Assembly (NCBI GenBank): GCA_950097015.1 | Contig: CATNEN010000001.1 | Coordinates: 6,805,501-6,869,500, forward strand | From: Macrostomum hystrix | Taxonomy: Eukaryota; Platyhelminthes; Macrostomidae | Direction of reading: 5' to 3' | Length of the DNA: 64,000 nt | In this document: piece by piece, positions 24,601 through 37,400 of the stretch | How the letters are laid out: each line of letters begins with the position of its first letter | Numbering within the stretch: position 1 is the first letter of the stretch | Notes under the pieces: generated by a model | Told to the model about the DNA's origin: nothing | Databases searched by the model: none | What the model saw: the letters and a program-made list of their open reading frames with translations, nothing else | Program-made: the position numbers and the translations under genes

Positions 24601-26350
24601 TGAGTGTATACACTGCCTTTAAGAAATACATACATAAGAAATTTAGGACAGTTGCACATACCCTGTGTGCGTCTGTGCGCGAAACGGAATGGACGAAATC
24701 TTACTTTTTTATCGATTCTTATTTGAAACTCTCATTCGTATTCTCATCGCCACTTCCAAGAGAAAAAAAAGATCTCACGTTTTGTTGAGATGTTCTCTAG
24801 TGAGAATTCAAAAGCAATGCGACCTCTCCTCGTGTTTCCTGAATTAAGCTTTCAAATTTTCATAACTTAATCGAGGAAAAAAATGCATGCATTTATTTTA
24901 ATAGCAAACCTTTGCTGCAACCACACGAGCCAGACCGAAATTAAGCGACAGTGCACAGCTAGTGGTAACTACTAGTACGTCGCATTGCAGTGTTGTAATA
25001 TCTCGCGGCTCAACACGAATCGAGCATTGGTTATTTAGGCGCATTTCAAAATCGTATGGACCCAGCTGACGCAGGTAGGCTGTGTCCACAGGTGCTGCTG
25101 AAGCTGCGGTGGCACCTGAGACAACTGCCGATGTATCTAAAATGATTAGTTAAGTACTTAAGTTTTATATTATTTTTTGTGATCTTAAAAGAGATAGATA
25201 AATGCTGATGAAACGTTTGATAGAAACTGGAACGTTTAATTAGGGAGGATAACAGCTTACAGATTCCTTAAAGATCTTCTATCAAAGACCTAAGGTGCAA
25301 AAAATTGCCACAGAGTATGCAAAAAGCATTTAACATACCATTGAATACTCCAGGAAAGAGAGGCCTTTTAGTTCGACCAGTGGCACTACTAGAAGATGAA
25401 CTTGAAACTGCAGCGCCACCACTAGAACTAGACACTGGCTGCTCAATAGCCCACTTCCTTAGAGCTGATTGAGCACAACTCAGCACTTCAGGATGGCAGG
25501 CTCGAAGTGTTGCCTGTGTTGATGAAGCCAGCTGCAGATCAATACTATACTGTTCTTCCAGTTCTATCTTGATTGCTGCCAGCTCAGCTTCTGAGAAGCT
25601 GCGAGGTAGCTTCAAAGTGCCAGATATGTCTGAAGATAGGCTAGAATCCTATGCAATTAAATTATAAATGTTCCATTAGAATTACATACAATAAAAATGG
25701 TAGTTTTCTATTTTTATAATGAAAAAAGCCTAATGTTGATTTTTCATCTTGTCAAAGTATTGCACAATAAACAAAGTGATCCTGTACTTACATGTTTCCT
25801 TTCAATTACTTTTGCTGGTACAGTATTGTTAATCAAGAAATCTTCAGATCCTCTAGAAAATACCACTAAAATAGAATGACATGATAAAGATTTGATAACT
25901 ATTATTAAATAAAAATAATATTTATATTATTAGTCTTATTAAGATCATTTAGCAGTTAAATAGTTTTCTATATTTATAGCTAATCGATAATTTTTTTACT
26001 AGTAATTGTAGTAAAATTTAATGCATGAAATTTTGGGCTATCCACCATCAGCAATCAGTAGGGCAAAAAATAGAACTAAAACTAGGGATTTGTTAGAAGC
26101 TGCTAAATTGTTGACCAAAAACTAAAAATAAAACAAAAGAAAGCAATAAAAAGGAATTAGATCAAATTATGTTACCCGGTTTTTTGAAGAACAGCTTAGC
26201 ACGTGTATGATCTCCGTTATAAGGCTTGACAACGCAAATGAAGTCTTCTGAAAAAAGATCGGAGAAGTACGAGTGCACTAGCTCCCAGCTAACCTCATTA
26301 GGACTTGAGTGACGCGAAGACTTGGGAATCGAAAGAAGTATTGTATACAT
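21637..26350 (-). CDS. DTX3L-like E3 ubiquitin ligase with built-in macrodomain
   Basis: Seven exons join in phase to 633 codons: 26350-26176, 25865-25792, 25648-25339, 25136-24910, 24452-23755, 23509-23159, 21703-21637. Domains in order: an RRM-like fold (about 1-58); a KH-like segment within exon 3 (RSFSEAELAAIKIELEEQY) then a Ser-rich linker; a macrodomain (about 212-415) split by intron 4, with RVEPRDITTLQCDVLVV and GLARVVAAK; a RING (447-492, CDLC ... HC ... CASC ... CPLC); and a Deltex C-terminal domain (495-633) with GPEHPNPG, FTVGTSATTG, VHHKT, HGYPDPTYL and DEL. DTC enzymes act with E2s to ubiquitinate ADP-ribosylated targets and can ADP-ribosylate ubiquitin; the His and Glu residues implicated are present. 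The macrodomain lacks the usual NAAN and GxG loops, so catalysis there is doubtful. The last coding exon is only 67 nt, across an intron that is mostly a 13-bp array; the donor of exon 6 is GTGCGA. A SINE B copy sits in intron 4. Confidence 0.9.
21755..23138. repeat. 13-bp minisatellite, about 105 copies
   Basis: Units TTCAACCAGCACC, TTCAACCAGCATA and TTCAACCAGCATC in mixed order. Three units (39 bp) keep a frame open, producing a 537-codon open stretch on the plus strand that is spurious. The array lies in intron 6 of the DTX3L-like gene and comes within 21 nt of the exon 6 donor. Confidence 0.97.
24470..24690 (+). mobile_element. SINE family B copy with tRNA-like head
   Basis: Begins with AGTGGCACAGCGGTTCAAG, an A-box-like start, then GAGCGC, the shared GAGGGCCAACCTCC word, AAGGCACAGTGGG and GTGTATACACTGCC. 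It lies in intron 4 of the DTX3L-like gene, on the opposite strand. Confidence 0.7.
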
Positions 26351-28434
26351 TTTTGGTTGCAGTAAATTAACTTATTCTTTATCTTCGTTATCTTCGTCAC
26401 AGAGAAAGCGAAAATTAGTTTTCTAATAAAGCCATCAATTTTAAATAGTTACTAAAAATAAAAAAGCTATTTTAAAGCCTTGTGTTTATATTTTTATTAA
26501 TAACCTGCATCAAAAAATTAGATGAATATGTGTATATGTATTATTTTTTACTGTTTTTTGTATTCAATCAAGTTTTTTGTTTTAACTTGTTTTAGTTTAC
26601 GACTTGCGGTTTTGTTTTTGCGGCAGCAGCGGCCGGGCGGGGCGTTGTTCTGATGTATTCGTATTTTATCGTGTTTTCAAGAAGACAGCAGGCAATGGCC
26701 TAAAGAGCTAATTAAAAGAATTATTAAGACAATTTTCTTGAAAGCGCTGTTGAAGTTTATTTTGTTTCATTGTTAGGCCTATGATAGAGTTACAAAAAAT
26801 AAAGTTTAGAATCATTTGTAAAAATAATTAAGTAGGGGCCTAACCTTTCTTGAACTTTGTGATGTTTATCTGTGACAGTTATTATTTTGTAGTCTTCTAG
26901 ATTCTTAGCTTTCTGCTTTGAAAATGGCTACGCCTACTGCAGATAAAATTTTATAAAGCCACTATTTGAGCTGATGATTTAGCAAGCAGCATGTTGACAT
27001 TTTTTAAATGTATGTAGAGCTTTATACAATAATACAGACTCAGTTATTATTAGTATACGTACACAGATACAGTCATCCGCTAATATATTAATTCCTAGGG
27101 CTAGGATATCCCTTGGATATAAAATTCCTAGCAATAGGATAGTCGTGTGGTAAGGCATATGCCAATTCCACTAAGGCCCAAACTTAGGAACTGCTAGGGC
27201 TAGGGCCTAACATAACATCTAGAAAATGTTAGATTTAATAAATAATAGGCTTATTTAAAACATGATCCTGCTTATTCAAACTGTAAAAAAGAAAGTTCAA
27301 AAAGATTTTATACTAGCTTAGCAATAACTAACTATAACTAACTAACTTAAGGCAGCTGTCAACCTCATATCTACTAACAAGCTATCCAATGGAAGACCAT
27401 TAGTTAGGCCCTAGGCCTATTCCCCCATGACCCCCACCCCAGCTGTAACAGTCTAGATTTTTGGCAGTCCTGGTCCTACACCAAAGGGCCTAACATTAAG
27501 GCCTAAGCCTAAAAAACATAAATGGCTTATTGATAGTTATATTAGCTGTAGCCTATATTTATATTATAGGCTGTGACTCTAATTATAACAATAATGTTTA
27601 GGCCCTAGGGCATGTCATGGACTTTTGTTTCTAAAATTAGGATAGATAGGCCCAGTTGAAACTATTTTGTTTATACTAGATTATAACTATTAATGATTTT
27701 TTCCCAAATAGTTTAATTAACATCACAAGCTAGCCATAGCCTATATGCTAGCTTGCTTTTGTGTAGGTGGCATTGGCCTAGCTATATATTATAAAAATTA
27801 TGCATATGTTACATACATTTTATCTATTTATTTAAAAGTTAAACCATCAGCTATTTAAAAGTAATAATGCTTAAAGATAGGTTTTTAATTTCAATGTGTA
27901 CTCATCTTAGCAACTAATATATCCTTTTTACTTGGCTACTACAAAAATATTATGAATTTGACTTTGACTAGCATGAAAACCTGTTTTAAACTAACATGAT
28001 TACACTGCCAGGATTATAATTCTGTCTTTATAAAAAATAACATAATAAACTTGATACTTGATGATAAACATTAGTAGCTCAATGACAATAGTAATTATAT
28101 TAATTTGACATAACTTGATCTGATATTTGTTATGAAGAGAATATTAAGAGAAGGCTTAATATTCTCACTGGCTTGTTGCATTGTTACAGTGAAAGTGTAC
28201 GAGTACTATATTAAAAAATAGCAAGTCTAGCATGTATAATCTTAAAATTGCTAGAGTATATTTTACAAGACAAACAAAATAATAAACAATGTTTGGGTAA
28301 TAAACTGTCATAAGGAATAGATAAAATGCAACATTTTTTGAATTATATACCTAAAGATAGATTTATTTAATTAATCTTTTCACATTTAAGTTTATTCATA
28401 GCTGTTAAAAATACTTAAAAAATAACTTTTTCAG
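26351..28434. other. Intergenic/5' region between divergent DTX3L-like and CIP2A genes
   Basis: AT-rich except for a GC-rich patch at 26621-26645. The word TAGGCCTAA and close variants recur between about 26770 and 27780. It must contain the promoter of the DTX3L-like gene and the missing first exon of CIP2A, which probably encodes only a few residues. I could not identify an ATG followed by a good donor in the right phase. Confidence 0.4.
26616..26646. promoter_or_regulatory. GC-rich patch, candidate bidirectional promoter
   Basis: GCGGCAGCAGCGGCCGGGCG and the following bases are almost pure G+C in an otherwise AT-rich 2-kb region between two divergent genes, 270 bp upstream of the DTX3L-like ATG. 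The role is inferred from composition and position only. Confidence 0.3.
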
Positions 28435-31400
28435 GCAGACTTTTCATCTCTACTAACAGAGCTTGATCACTACCTGGGCAGTAGTGGTAAGCCTCCAGAT
28501 AATGGTACAAGCAACAATGAACTGGTACTGTCACATCGGATTGATGTAAGTTAACAATATTTTAACTTGAAAATCATTGCACAATAATATTAATAAAGAA
28601 TCTTCAGAATAAAAAATCTCGTTATTTTCCACAGCACTTTCTTGGCTTGCATCCATCGCAACTGGAACTTGAGTCCGCTGTGACCAGTGACTGTCTTGAA
28701 GCCCTTCTGGAACTCTTAATCAGCGGACGAAGCGGCCTTTCTCATCCGATTCGTCGAAGATGCGTCAAACTGCTTACTCATCTGGGTGAGTTGTTTTTTT
28801 ATTCCGCAACCTCAATTGTTTTTATACACAACCTGATGATCTGTAAGTTATTTAGACACAATCTGAGGATCTGTCCATGATTGAGCAGACACAACCTGAG
28901 GATCTGTCAATGATTGAGCAGACACAACCTGAGGATCTGTCAATGATTGAGCAGACACAACCTGAGGATCTGTCAATGATTGAGCAGACACAACCTGAGG
29001 ATCTGTCAATGATTGAGCAGACGCAATCTGAGGATCTGTCAATGATTGAGCAGACACAACCTGAGGATCTGTCAATGATTGAGCAGACACAACCTGAGGA
29101 TCTGTCAATGATTAAGCAGACACAACCTGAGGATCTGTCAATGATTGAGCAGACACAACCTGAGGATCTGTCAATGATTGAGCAGACGCAATCTGAGGAT
29201 CTGTCAATGATTGAGAAAAAACCTGAGGATCTGTCAATAATTTAGAAAAAACCTGAGGATCTGTCAATGATTGAGAAAAAACCTGAGGATCTGTCAATAA
29301 TTTAGAAAAAACCTGAGGATCTGTCAATGATTGAGAAAAAACCTGAGGATCTGTCAATAATTTAGAAAAAACCTGAGGATCTGTCAATGATTGAGCAGAC
29401 ACAACCTGAGGATCTGTCAATGATTGAGCAGACACAATCTGAGGATCTGTCAATGATTGAGAAAAAACCTGAGGATCTGTCAATGGTTCAGACACAAACT
29501 AAAGATCTTTCGTCACTTTCATTGCAACTGAGATATATAGGTTACTGTTAAATTAGATTAATTAAGGAACTAGGAATTAAATAAATAAAGGCACATGAGC
29601 TTCCAAATGTACGAGCTTGTAGCTTTGTTAATACACTATTTAAAGTCTTTATTGAATCTGTTCCTGTGTCAACTCGTTTAAAAAGTGTGCACTGTACACT
29701 CTTGTAATAACATAGAGGGGCAGAGAGACAAAAATAGTTTACTGCCCGCGTGTGGCAGTGACCAGTTTGAAGTGGTATAGCTCTCGAGAACCAAGTAGGT
29801 AAGCGATAGGACACACAAAAATATAAGTACGAACAGAGGTCATTTTTAGTATTTTACTAAGGACGAGAACGCGTACCTACTTAGTAGTGCAACTCGAAAT
29901 TTTTGTAAACGTTTATATTTTCAGTTCCTCTAAAACAATTAACATGCACTTTTGCACTTTTAATAGTGTAAATTGAATGTCACGTTTAAGTATAACCTAT
30001 CCTGTAGTATATATAGTATAGTGTACATTCTATGTACTCGTATATACTATACTATATATATTTATATACTCTAGGTTATATATGTATAACGCATTGAAAC
30101 GCTTTTCTCTCTTACATTCAACCAGATCGTCACTCTGACATTCAACCAGATTGTCATTCTGACATTCAACCAGATTGTCACTCTGACATTCGACCAGATT
30201 ATCATTCTGACATTCAACCAGATTTTCATTCTGACATTCAACCAGATTTTCATTCTGACATTCAACCAGATTGTCACTCTGACATTCAAACTGATTGTCA
30301 CTCTGACATTCAACCAGATTGTCATTCTGACATTCAACCTGATTGTCATTCTGACATTCAACCAGATTGTCACTCTGACATTCAACTAGATTGTCACTCT
30401 GACATTCAACCAGATTGTCACTCTGACATTCAACCAGATTGTCACTCTGACATTCAACCAGATTGTCATTCTGACATTCAACCAGATTGTAACTTTGGTA
30501 TTAAAACAAATTTTCACTCCAGCCAGCAGTCGAGCCTGGCAGGAGACACTGCTAGAATCGCACAACTGTCTAGACAAACTGCCGGTGTTTTTTCATCAGC
30601 GCCCTTCGCATCCGTTGCTAACCGACGGCCTGTGCCTACTGCAGTCTCTGTGCTTCGATTACAACTTTGGCGCTTGGACTGACGGAGATCGCACCGCCAC
30701 TGTGGCATCGTTGGTTTCCGTGTTGCTATTCTATGTCAGGTAAAGCATTGGGGTCAGTGTTTTGTCTACGAACATAATTGATGTAAAGTTGTAGTTCTAG
30801 ATTCGGGATTCAAGCTTGTGGATTTGGGATTTTTGTTCTGTGGATTTAAGATTCTAGTTTTGTGGATTTAGGGTTCCAGTTTTGTGGATTTAGGATTCTA
30901 GTTTTGTGGATTTAGGATTCTAGTTTTGCGGATTTAGGATTCTAGTTCTGTGGATTTAGGATTCCAGTTTTGTGGATTTATGATTCTAGTTTTGTGGATT
31001 TAGGATTCTAGTTTTGTGGATTTAGGGTTCCAGTTTTGTGGATTTAGGATTCCAGTTTTGTGGATTTATGATTCTAGTTTTGTGGATTTAGGATTCTAGT
31101 TTTGTGGATTTTGGTTTCTAGTTTTTTGGATTTAGTATTCTTGTTTTGTGGATTTAGGATTCTAGTTTTGTGGATTTAGGATTCTAGTTTTGTGGATTTG
31201 GGATTCTAGTTTTGTGGATTTAGGATTCTAGTTTTGTGGATTTAGGATTCTAGTTTTGTGGATTTAGGATTCTAGTTTTGTGGATTTAGGATTCTAGTTT
31301 TGTGGATTTAGGGTTCCAGTTTTGTGGATTTAGGATTCTAGTTTTGTGGATTTAGGTTTCTTGTTTTGTGGATTTATGATTCTAGTTTTGCGGATTTAGG

Positions 31401-34400
31401 ATTCTAGTTTTGTGGATTTAGGATTCTAGTTCTGTGGATTTAGGTTTCTTGTTTTGTGGATTTATAATTCTAGTTTTGTGGATTTAGGATTCTAGTTTTG
31501 TGGATTTAGGATTCTAGTTCTGTGGATTTAGGTTTCTAGTTTTGTGGATTTAGGTTTCTTGTTTTGTGGATTTAGGATTCTAGTTTTGCGGATTTAGGAT
31601 TCTAGTTTTGTGGATTTAGGATTCTAGTTTTGTGGATTTAGGATTCTAGTTTTGTGGATTTAGGTTTCTTGTTTTGTGGATTTATAATTCTAGTTTTGTG
31701 GATTTAGGTTTCTTGTTTTGTGGATTTAGGATTCTAGTTTTGTGGATTTAGGTTTCTTGTTTTGTGGATTTAGGATTCTAGTTTTGTGGATTTAGGGTTC
31801 CAGTTTTGTGGATTTAGGATTCTAGTTTTGTGGATTTAGGGTTCCAGTTTTGTGGATTTAGGATTCTAGTTTTGTGGATTTAGGATTCTAGTTCTGTGGA
31901 TTTAGGATTCCAGTTTTGTGGATTTATGATTCTAGTTTTGTGGATTTAGGATTCTAGTTTTGTGGATTTATGATTCTAGTTTTGTGGATTTAGGATTCTA
32001 GTTCTGTGGATTTAGGATTCCAGTTTTGTGGATTTATGATTCTAGTTTTGTGGATTTAGGATTCTAGTTTTGTGGATTTAGGTTTCTAGTTTTGCGGATT
32101 TAGGATTCTAGTTTTGTGGATTTAGGATTCTAGTTTTGTGGATTTAGGGTTCCAGTTTTGTGGATTTAGGATTCTAGTTTTGTGGATTTAGGATTCTAGT
32201 TCTGTGGATTTAGGATTCCAGTTTTGTGGATTTATGATTCTAGTTTTGTGGATTTAGGATTCTAGTTTTGTGGATTTATGATTCTAGTTTTGTGGATTTA
32301 GGATTCTAGTTCTGTGGATTTAGGATTCCAGTTTTGTGGATTTATGATTCTAGTTTTGTGGATTTAGGATTCTAGTTTTGTGGATTTAGGTTTCTAGTTT
32401 TGCGGATTTAGGATTCTAGTTTTGTGGATTTAGGATTCCAGTTTTGTGGATTTATGATTCTAGTTTTGTGGATTTAGGATTCTAGTTTTGTGGATTTAGG
32501 ATTCTAGTTTTGTGGATTTAGGATTCTAGTTTTGTGGATTTAGGTTTCTAGTTTTGTGGATTTAGGATTCTACCCGTATAAAACGGAATGGTCACAAAAA
32601 AGAATATTAAATTGTAAAAGCTACTGTTTCAGAAACGACTCGGACATGGCTATCTACGAGCCCTCGCTCGGCATTCTGACCTCCCTACTTCGTGGCAATT
32701 CCGTTTGCCAGTCTTTAGTTCGCAATTCGGACAAATTTCACTGGCTAAAGAAGCAACTATTGAAGAATTTGGAGAACCCGTCGCTTAGCATTACAATCTA
32801 CTCGATGTCTTTAATCTACTATTTAGGCGGCTGCGGTGAACAATTGTTTAATTGTCCGACTAATTCTTATCAGAGTATACAGGCGGTGTTTCACGTGCTG
32901 TTAACTGGCAGTTGCAATAGTCGTTGGGCGCCGCTATACTCGGCCAATTTGCTCATCGATATTGCTACTTCTGGATTTAATCAGGATCTATTGCCTACCT
33001 ACGAGTATTTGCCTGTCTGTTTGGGACCACTGCTTGATCAATTAGCTGCTGAGAAACTGCTACAGGGAAAGGTAAGTTACATTTTTTCCCTGTCGCTTAG
33101 TCCCATTTTTTATTTATACACTTAGTTGTGACATTGTAAATTCCTCAGATTCTCAGTTTAAATCTTCTTATCTGTCTAATCCTCGAGAAAAAATTGACGG
33201 GAGAGGCGAAACACAGGAGTGAGGAGACACAAGAGGGCGTGATAAGACGCGGATGAGAGATGAGGCACGGGAGAGATGAGGCACGGGAGAGATGAGACAC
33301 TGGAGAGATTAGACACCGGGGAGATTAGACACTGGAGAGATGAGACACTGGAGAGATTAGACACCGGAGAGATTAGACATTGGAGAGATTAGACACTGGA
33401 GAGATGAGACACGGGAGAGATGAGACCACGGGGAGAGATGAGACACCGGAGAGATTAGACACCGGGGAGATTAGACACGGTAGAGATGAGACACTGGAGA
33501 GATTAGACACCGGGGAGATTAGACACTGGAGAGATGAGACACTGGAGAGATTAGACACCGGAGAGATTAGACACTGGAGAGATGAGACACGGGAGAGATG
33601 AGACCACGGGGAGAGATGAGACACCGGAGAGATTAGACACCGGGGAGATTAGACACGGTAGAGATGAGACACTGGAGAGATGAGACACTGGAGAGATGAG
33701 ACACTGGAGAGATGAGACACGGGGAGATTAGACACGGTAGAGATGAGACACTGGAGAGATGAGACACTGGAGAGATGAGACACTGGAGAGATTAGACACC
33801 GGAGAGATTAGACACGGGAGAGATGAGACCACGGGGAGAGATGAGACACGGGAGAGATGAGACACGGGAGAGATTAGACACTGGAGAGATGAGACACGGG
33901 AGAGATGAGACACCGGAGAGATTAGACACCGTAGAGATGAGACACTGGAGAGATTAGACACCGGAGAGATTAGACACCGGAGAGATTAGACACGGGAGAG
34001 ATGAGACCACGGGGAGAGATGAGACACGGGAGAGATGAGACACGGGAGAGATTAGACACTGGAGAGATGAGACACGGGAGAGATGAGACACGGAAAGAGA
34101 TAAGAAACGGGAAAGAATAGACGCGGAAGAGATGAGACACGGAAAGAGATAAGAAACGGGAGAGAATAGACACGGGAGAGAATAGACACCGTAGAGATAA
34201 TAAAATACGATCTAAGAAATAATTAAAATCCCCAGTAAGTTTAAACTAGACCCAAAGTCAAATCTCCCCAAATTGACCATACTGCCAGATTCTGGAAGTA
34301 CTTCACGTCCTGTGCAGTCACGAGCGCAGCAGGAAGCTAGTATTCGATCAGATCCTGATGAATTCCGCACTTCAAAGCGACGCCTCGGATGCGAAATTGA

Positions 34401-37400
34401 AGAACAGCAGTTTAGCATTTGTAGCCATCCTGTCTGCTGCCCAAGACTCGTGCGATTCCGCCTGTAAAGCTGTTCGCCTATTGGCCGAACTCTATGGCCA
34501 CTATGCAGCCACTCAGTGTCAGGCAAAGTCTAGGCTGGAACTACTTTTAAACTATCTGCTGCCGCAACTCAGCGTTGATAGTTTACAGTGCGGCCAATTT
34601 ATTACGGAAGCTTTCGAACGAAATGTGGCTAGATTAGCCGCCTACTGCAAACTGCTGGCTGGTGAGTTGCGGTTAAGAGTCCACATTTTTAGCGATTCGA
34701 TAGGACTCATCAGAAATCCTGGAGGATTCCCGAGGATTTAAAATTAATTCTATTGAACCATATCATATTATATTATTGCTAAGGACAAAGTTTTTTTTTC
34801 TAAAATCTAGGAGTATCCTGGGAATCTAGGAGTATTCCTGGGGATCTGGTAGGGTTCTTAACGATCTAGGAGGATTCCTCAGGATCTGGGAGGACTCTTG
34901 AGGATCTGGGAGGAATCCAGATGATCTGGGAGGATTCCTCAGGATCTGGGAGGACTCTTAAGGATCTGGGAGGAATCCAGATGATCTGGGAGGATTCCTC
35001 AGGATCTGGGAGGACTCTTGAGGATATGGGAGGACTCCTGAGGATCTGGGAGGAATCCTGATGATCTGGGAGGATTCCTCAGGATCTGGGAGGACTCTTG
35101 AGGATATGGGAGGAATCCTGAGGATCTGGGAGGATTCCTCAGGATCTGGGAGGACTCTTGAGGATATGGGAGGACTCCTGAGGATCTGGGAGGAATCCTG
35201 ATGATCTGGGAGGATTCCTCAGGATCTGGGAGGACTCTTGAGGATATGGGAGGAATCCTGAGGATCTGGGAGGATTCCTCAGGATCTGGGAGGACTCTTG
35301 AGGATATGGGAGGACTCCTGAGGATCTGGGAGGAATCCTGATGATCTGGGATGATTCCTCACGATCTGGGAGGACTCTTGAGGATATGGGAGGAATCCTG
35401 AGGATCTGGGAGGACTCCTGAGGATCTGGGAGGAATCCTGATGATCTGGGATGATTCCTCACGATCTGGGAGGACTCTTGAGGATATGGGAGGAATCCTG
35501 AGGATCTGGGAGGACTCCTGAGGATCTGGGAGGAATCCTGATGATCTGGGAGGATTCCTTAGGATCTGGGAGGACTCTTGAGGATCTGGGAGGAATCCTG
35601 AGGATCTGGGAGGACTCCTGAGGATCTGGGAGGACTCCTGAGGATCTGGGAGGACTCCTGAGGATCTGGGAGGACTCCTGAGGATCTAGGACTCCTGAGA
35701 ATCTGGGAGGATTTCTGAGGATCTGGGAGTATTTCTGGGGATCTGGGAGGATTTCCTGGGATCTCGGAGTATTCCTGGGAATCTGGGAGTATTTCTGGAG
35801 ATCTGGGAGTACTCCTGGGAATCTGGAAGTATTTTTGGAGATCTGTTAGTATTACTGGGATCTGGGTGGATTCCTGAAGATCTGAGAGTATTCCTGGGGA
35901 TGTGAGAAGATTCCTGGGTAGCTAAGTATCTGAGAAAATTCCTAGGAAGACAGGAAGTCCTGTAAGACATTTTTGAAGGACATTTAAGGTGATTTAGTTC
36001 GTAATAGTTGTATTCTAATGAATGACACTTTCGAAGGTCTATGCGATCAGACTCAATGGTGCGATCTGATTGGCCGACACCTAGTGACTGATCGCTGCTT
36101 AGACCTGCTCGATTGGCTAGCTGAAAGGTGCTGCAAAATTGATGGCGCCGTTGCTAAGCTACGATCTGGCGCTGTTGGTAGACGATCCTGGATCTATACT
36201 GGTCAGCTGTGCGGTCTGAGATTAATCTGGTTGCTATGTCGGGTCAGCGGTTTCAATGGAGCCACCGGTGTAAGTAAGAATAGTCGCCTAGCGGCCCAGA
36301 TTGAAGCTAGACTATGTCCGCCAACTAATACTAACGGGACAGCGAATGGTGAACAGCACAAACCCGCTTCTTCATCTTCGCTGGCTCGCCTGTTAGCCTG
36401 CGGCCTTGCCTGTCACGTTGACGATCATCACGCTGATTGCGATCTGGTTGAAGTCAGCCTGCGTGTTGTTTGCCTGGCCGGTCAGAAACTGCTGCCTTGG
36501 TGAGCTCGCGAGTTGGGTTACACTTCCCCACCTGACCCACTGACTCACTGACCCACTGACTCACTCACCTAGTGACCTAGTGACCCACTGGTCTAGTGAC
36601 CCACTGGTCTAGTGACCCACTGGTCTAGTGACCCACTGGTCTAGTGACCCACTGGTCTAGTGACCCACTGGTCTAGTGACCCACTGGTCTAGTGACCCAC
36701 TGGTCTAGTGACCCACTGGTCTAGTGACCCACTGGTCTAGTGACCCACTGGTCTAGTGACCCACTGGTCTAGTGACCCACTGATCGACTCCTTGCCAAAT
36801 TATAATCCTTACCTGACCAATCGACTCACCAGCTCACAATCTTTTGTTTGACACACAGACACAGTCGCTCTTGGTAACTCTAGATTTCTTATTTTACTTT
36901 ATTTTATTTTCAGCGTAGCTCGTGAACTGGTTTCTCTCCTGTCGGAACGTCGGCGCTATTTATCTCGCAGCTCTACAACAGCTTCGAGCGGTCCTTCAGC
37001 TCTGCCTAGCAACGGTTGCTATGCGGCTGCTGGCCTAATTGCCGGTGAATTAAACGGTAACAACGGAGTAGCCTCCGCTGCCAGCGGTTCTGGCGCATCT
37101 GGCAGCGCATCGGCTGTGAATGGAGTCAACGGTGGGCAAGATTGCCCATCCAGTTTGGATCAGCTGATTAACGATGTGAAACACCGATTAAGTGTGAGTC
37201 TGAGTTAGGAGTATCCGTTTGTTTATTTATAGTGTCCGATCAGGATTAAGAATATAATTTCGGATTCAACGTTAGGATTAAGATCGATAAGGGTAAAAGT
37301 GACAGGTTAGAAAAACTGTGACAGATTAGGTGACATTGTGACAGATTAGGTGACATCTGTAATAGATTAGGTGACATCTGTAATAGATTAGGTGACATTG

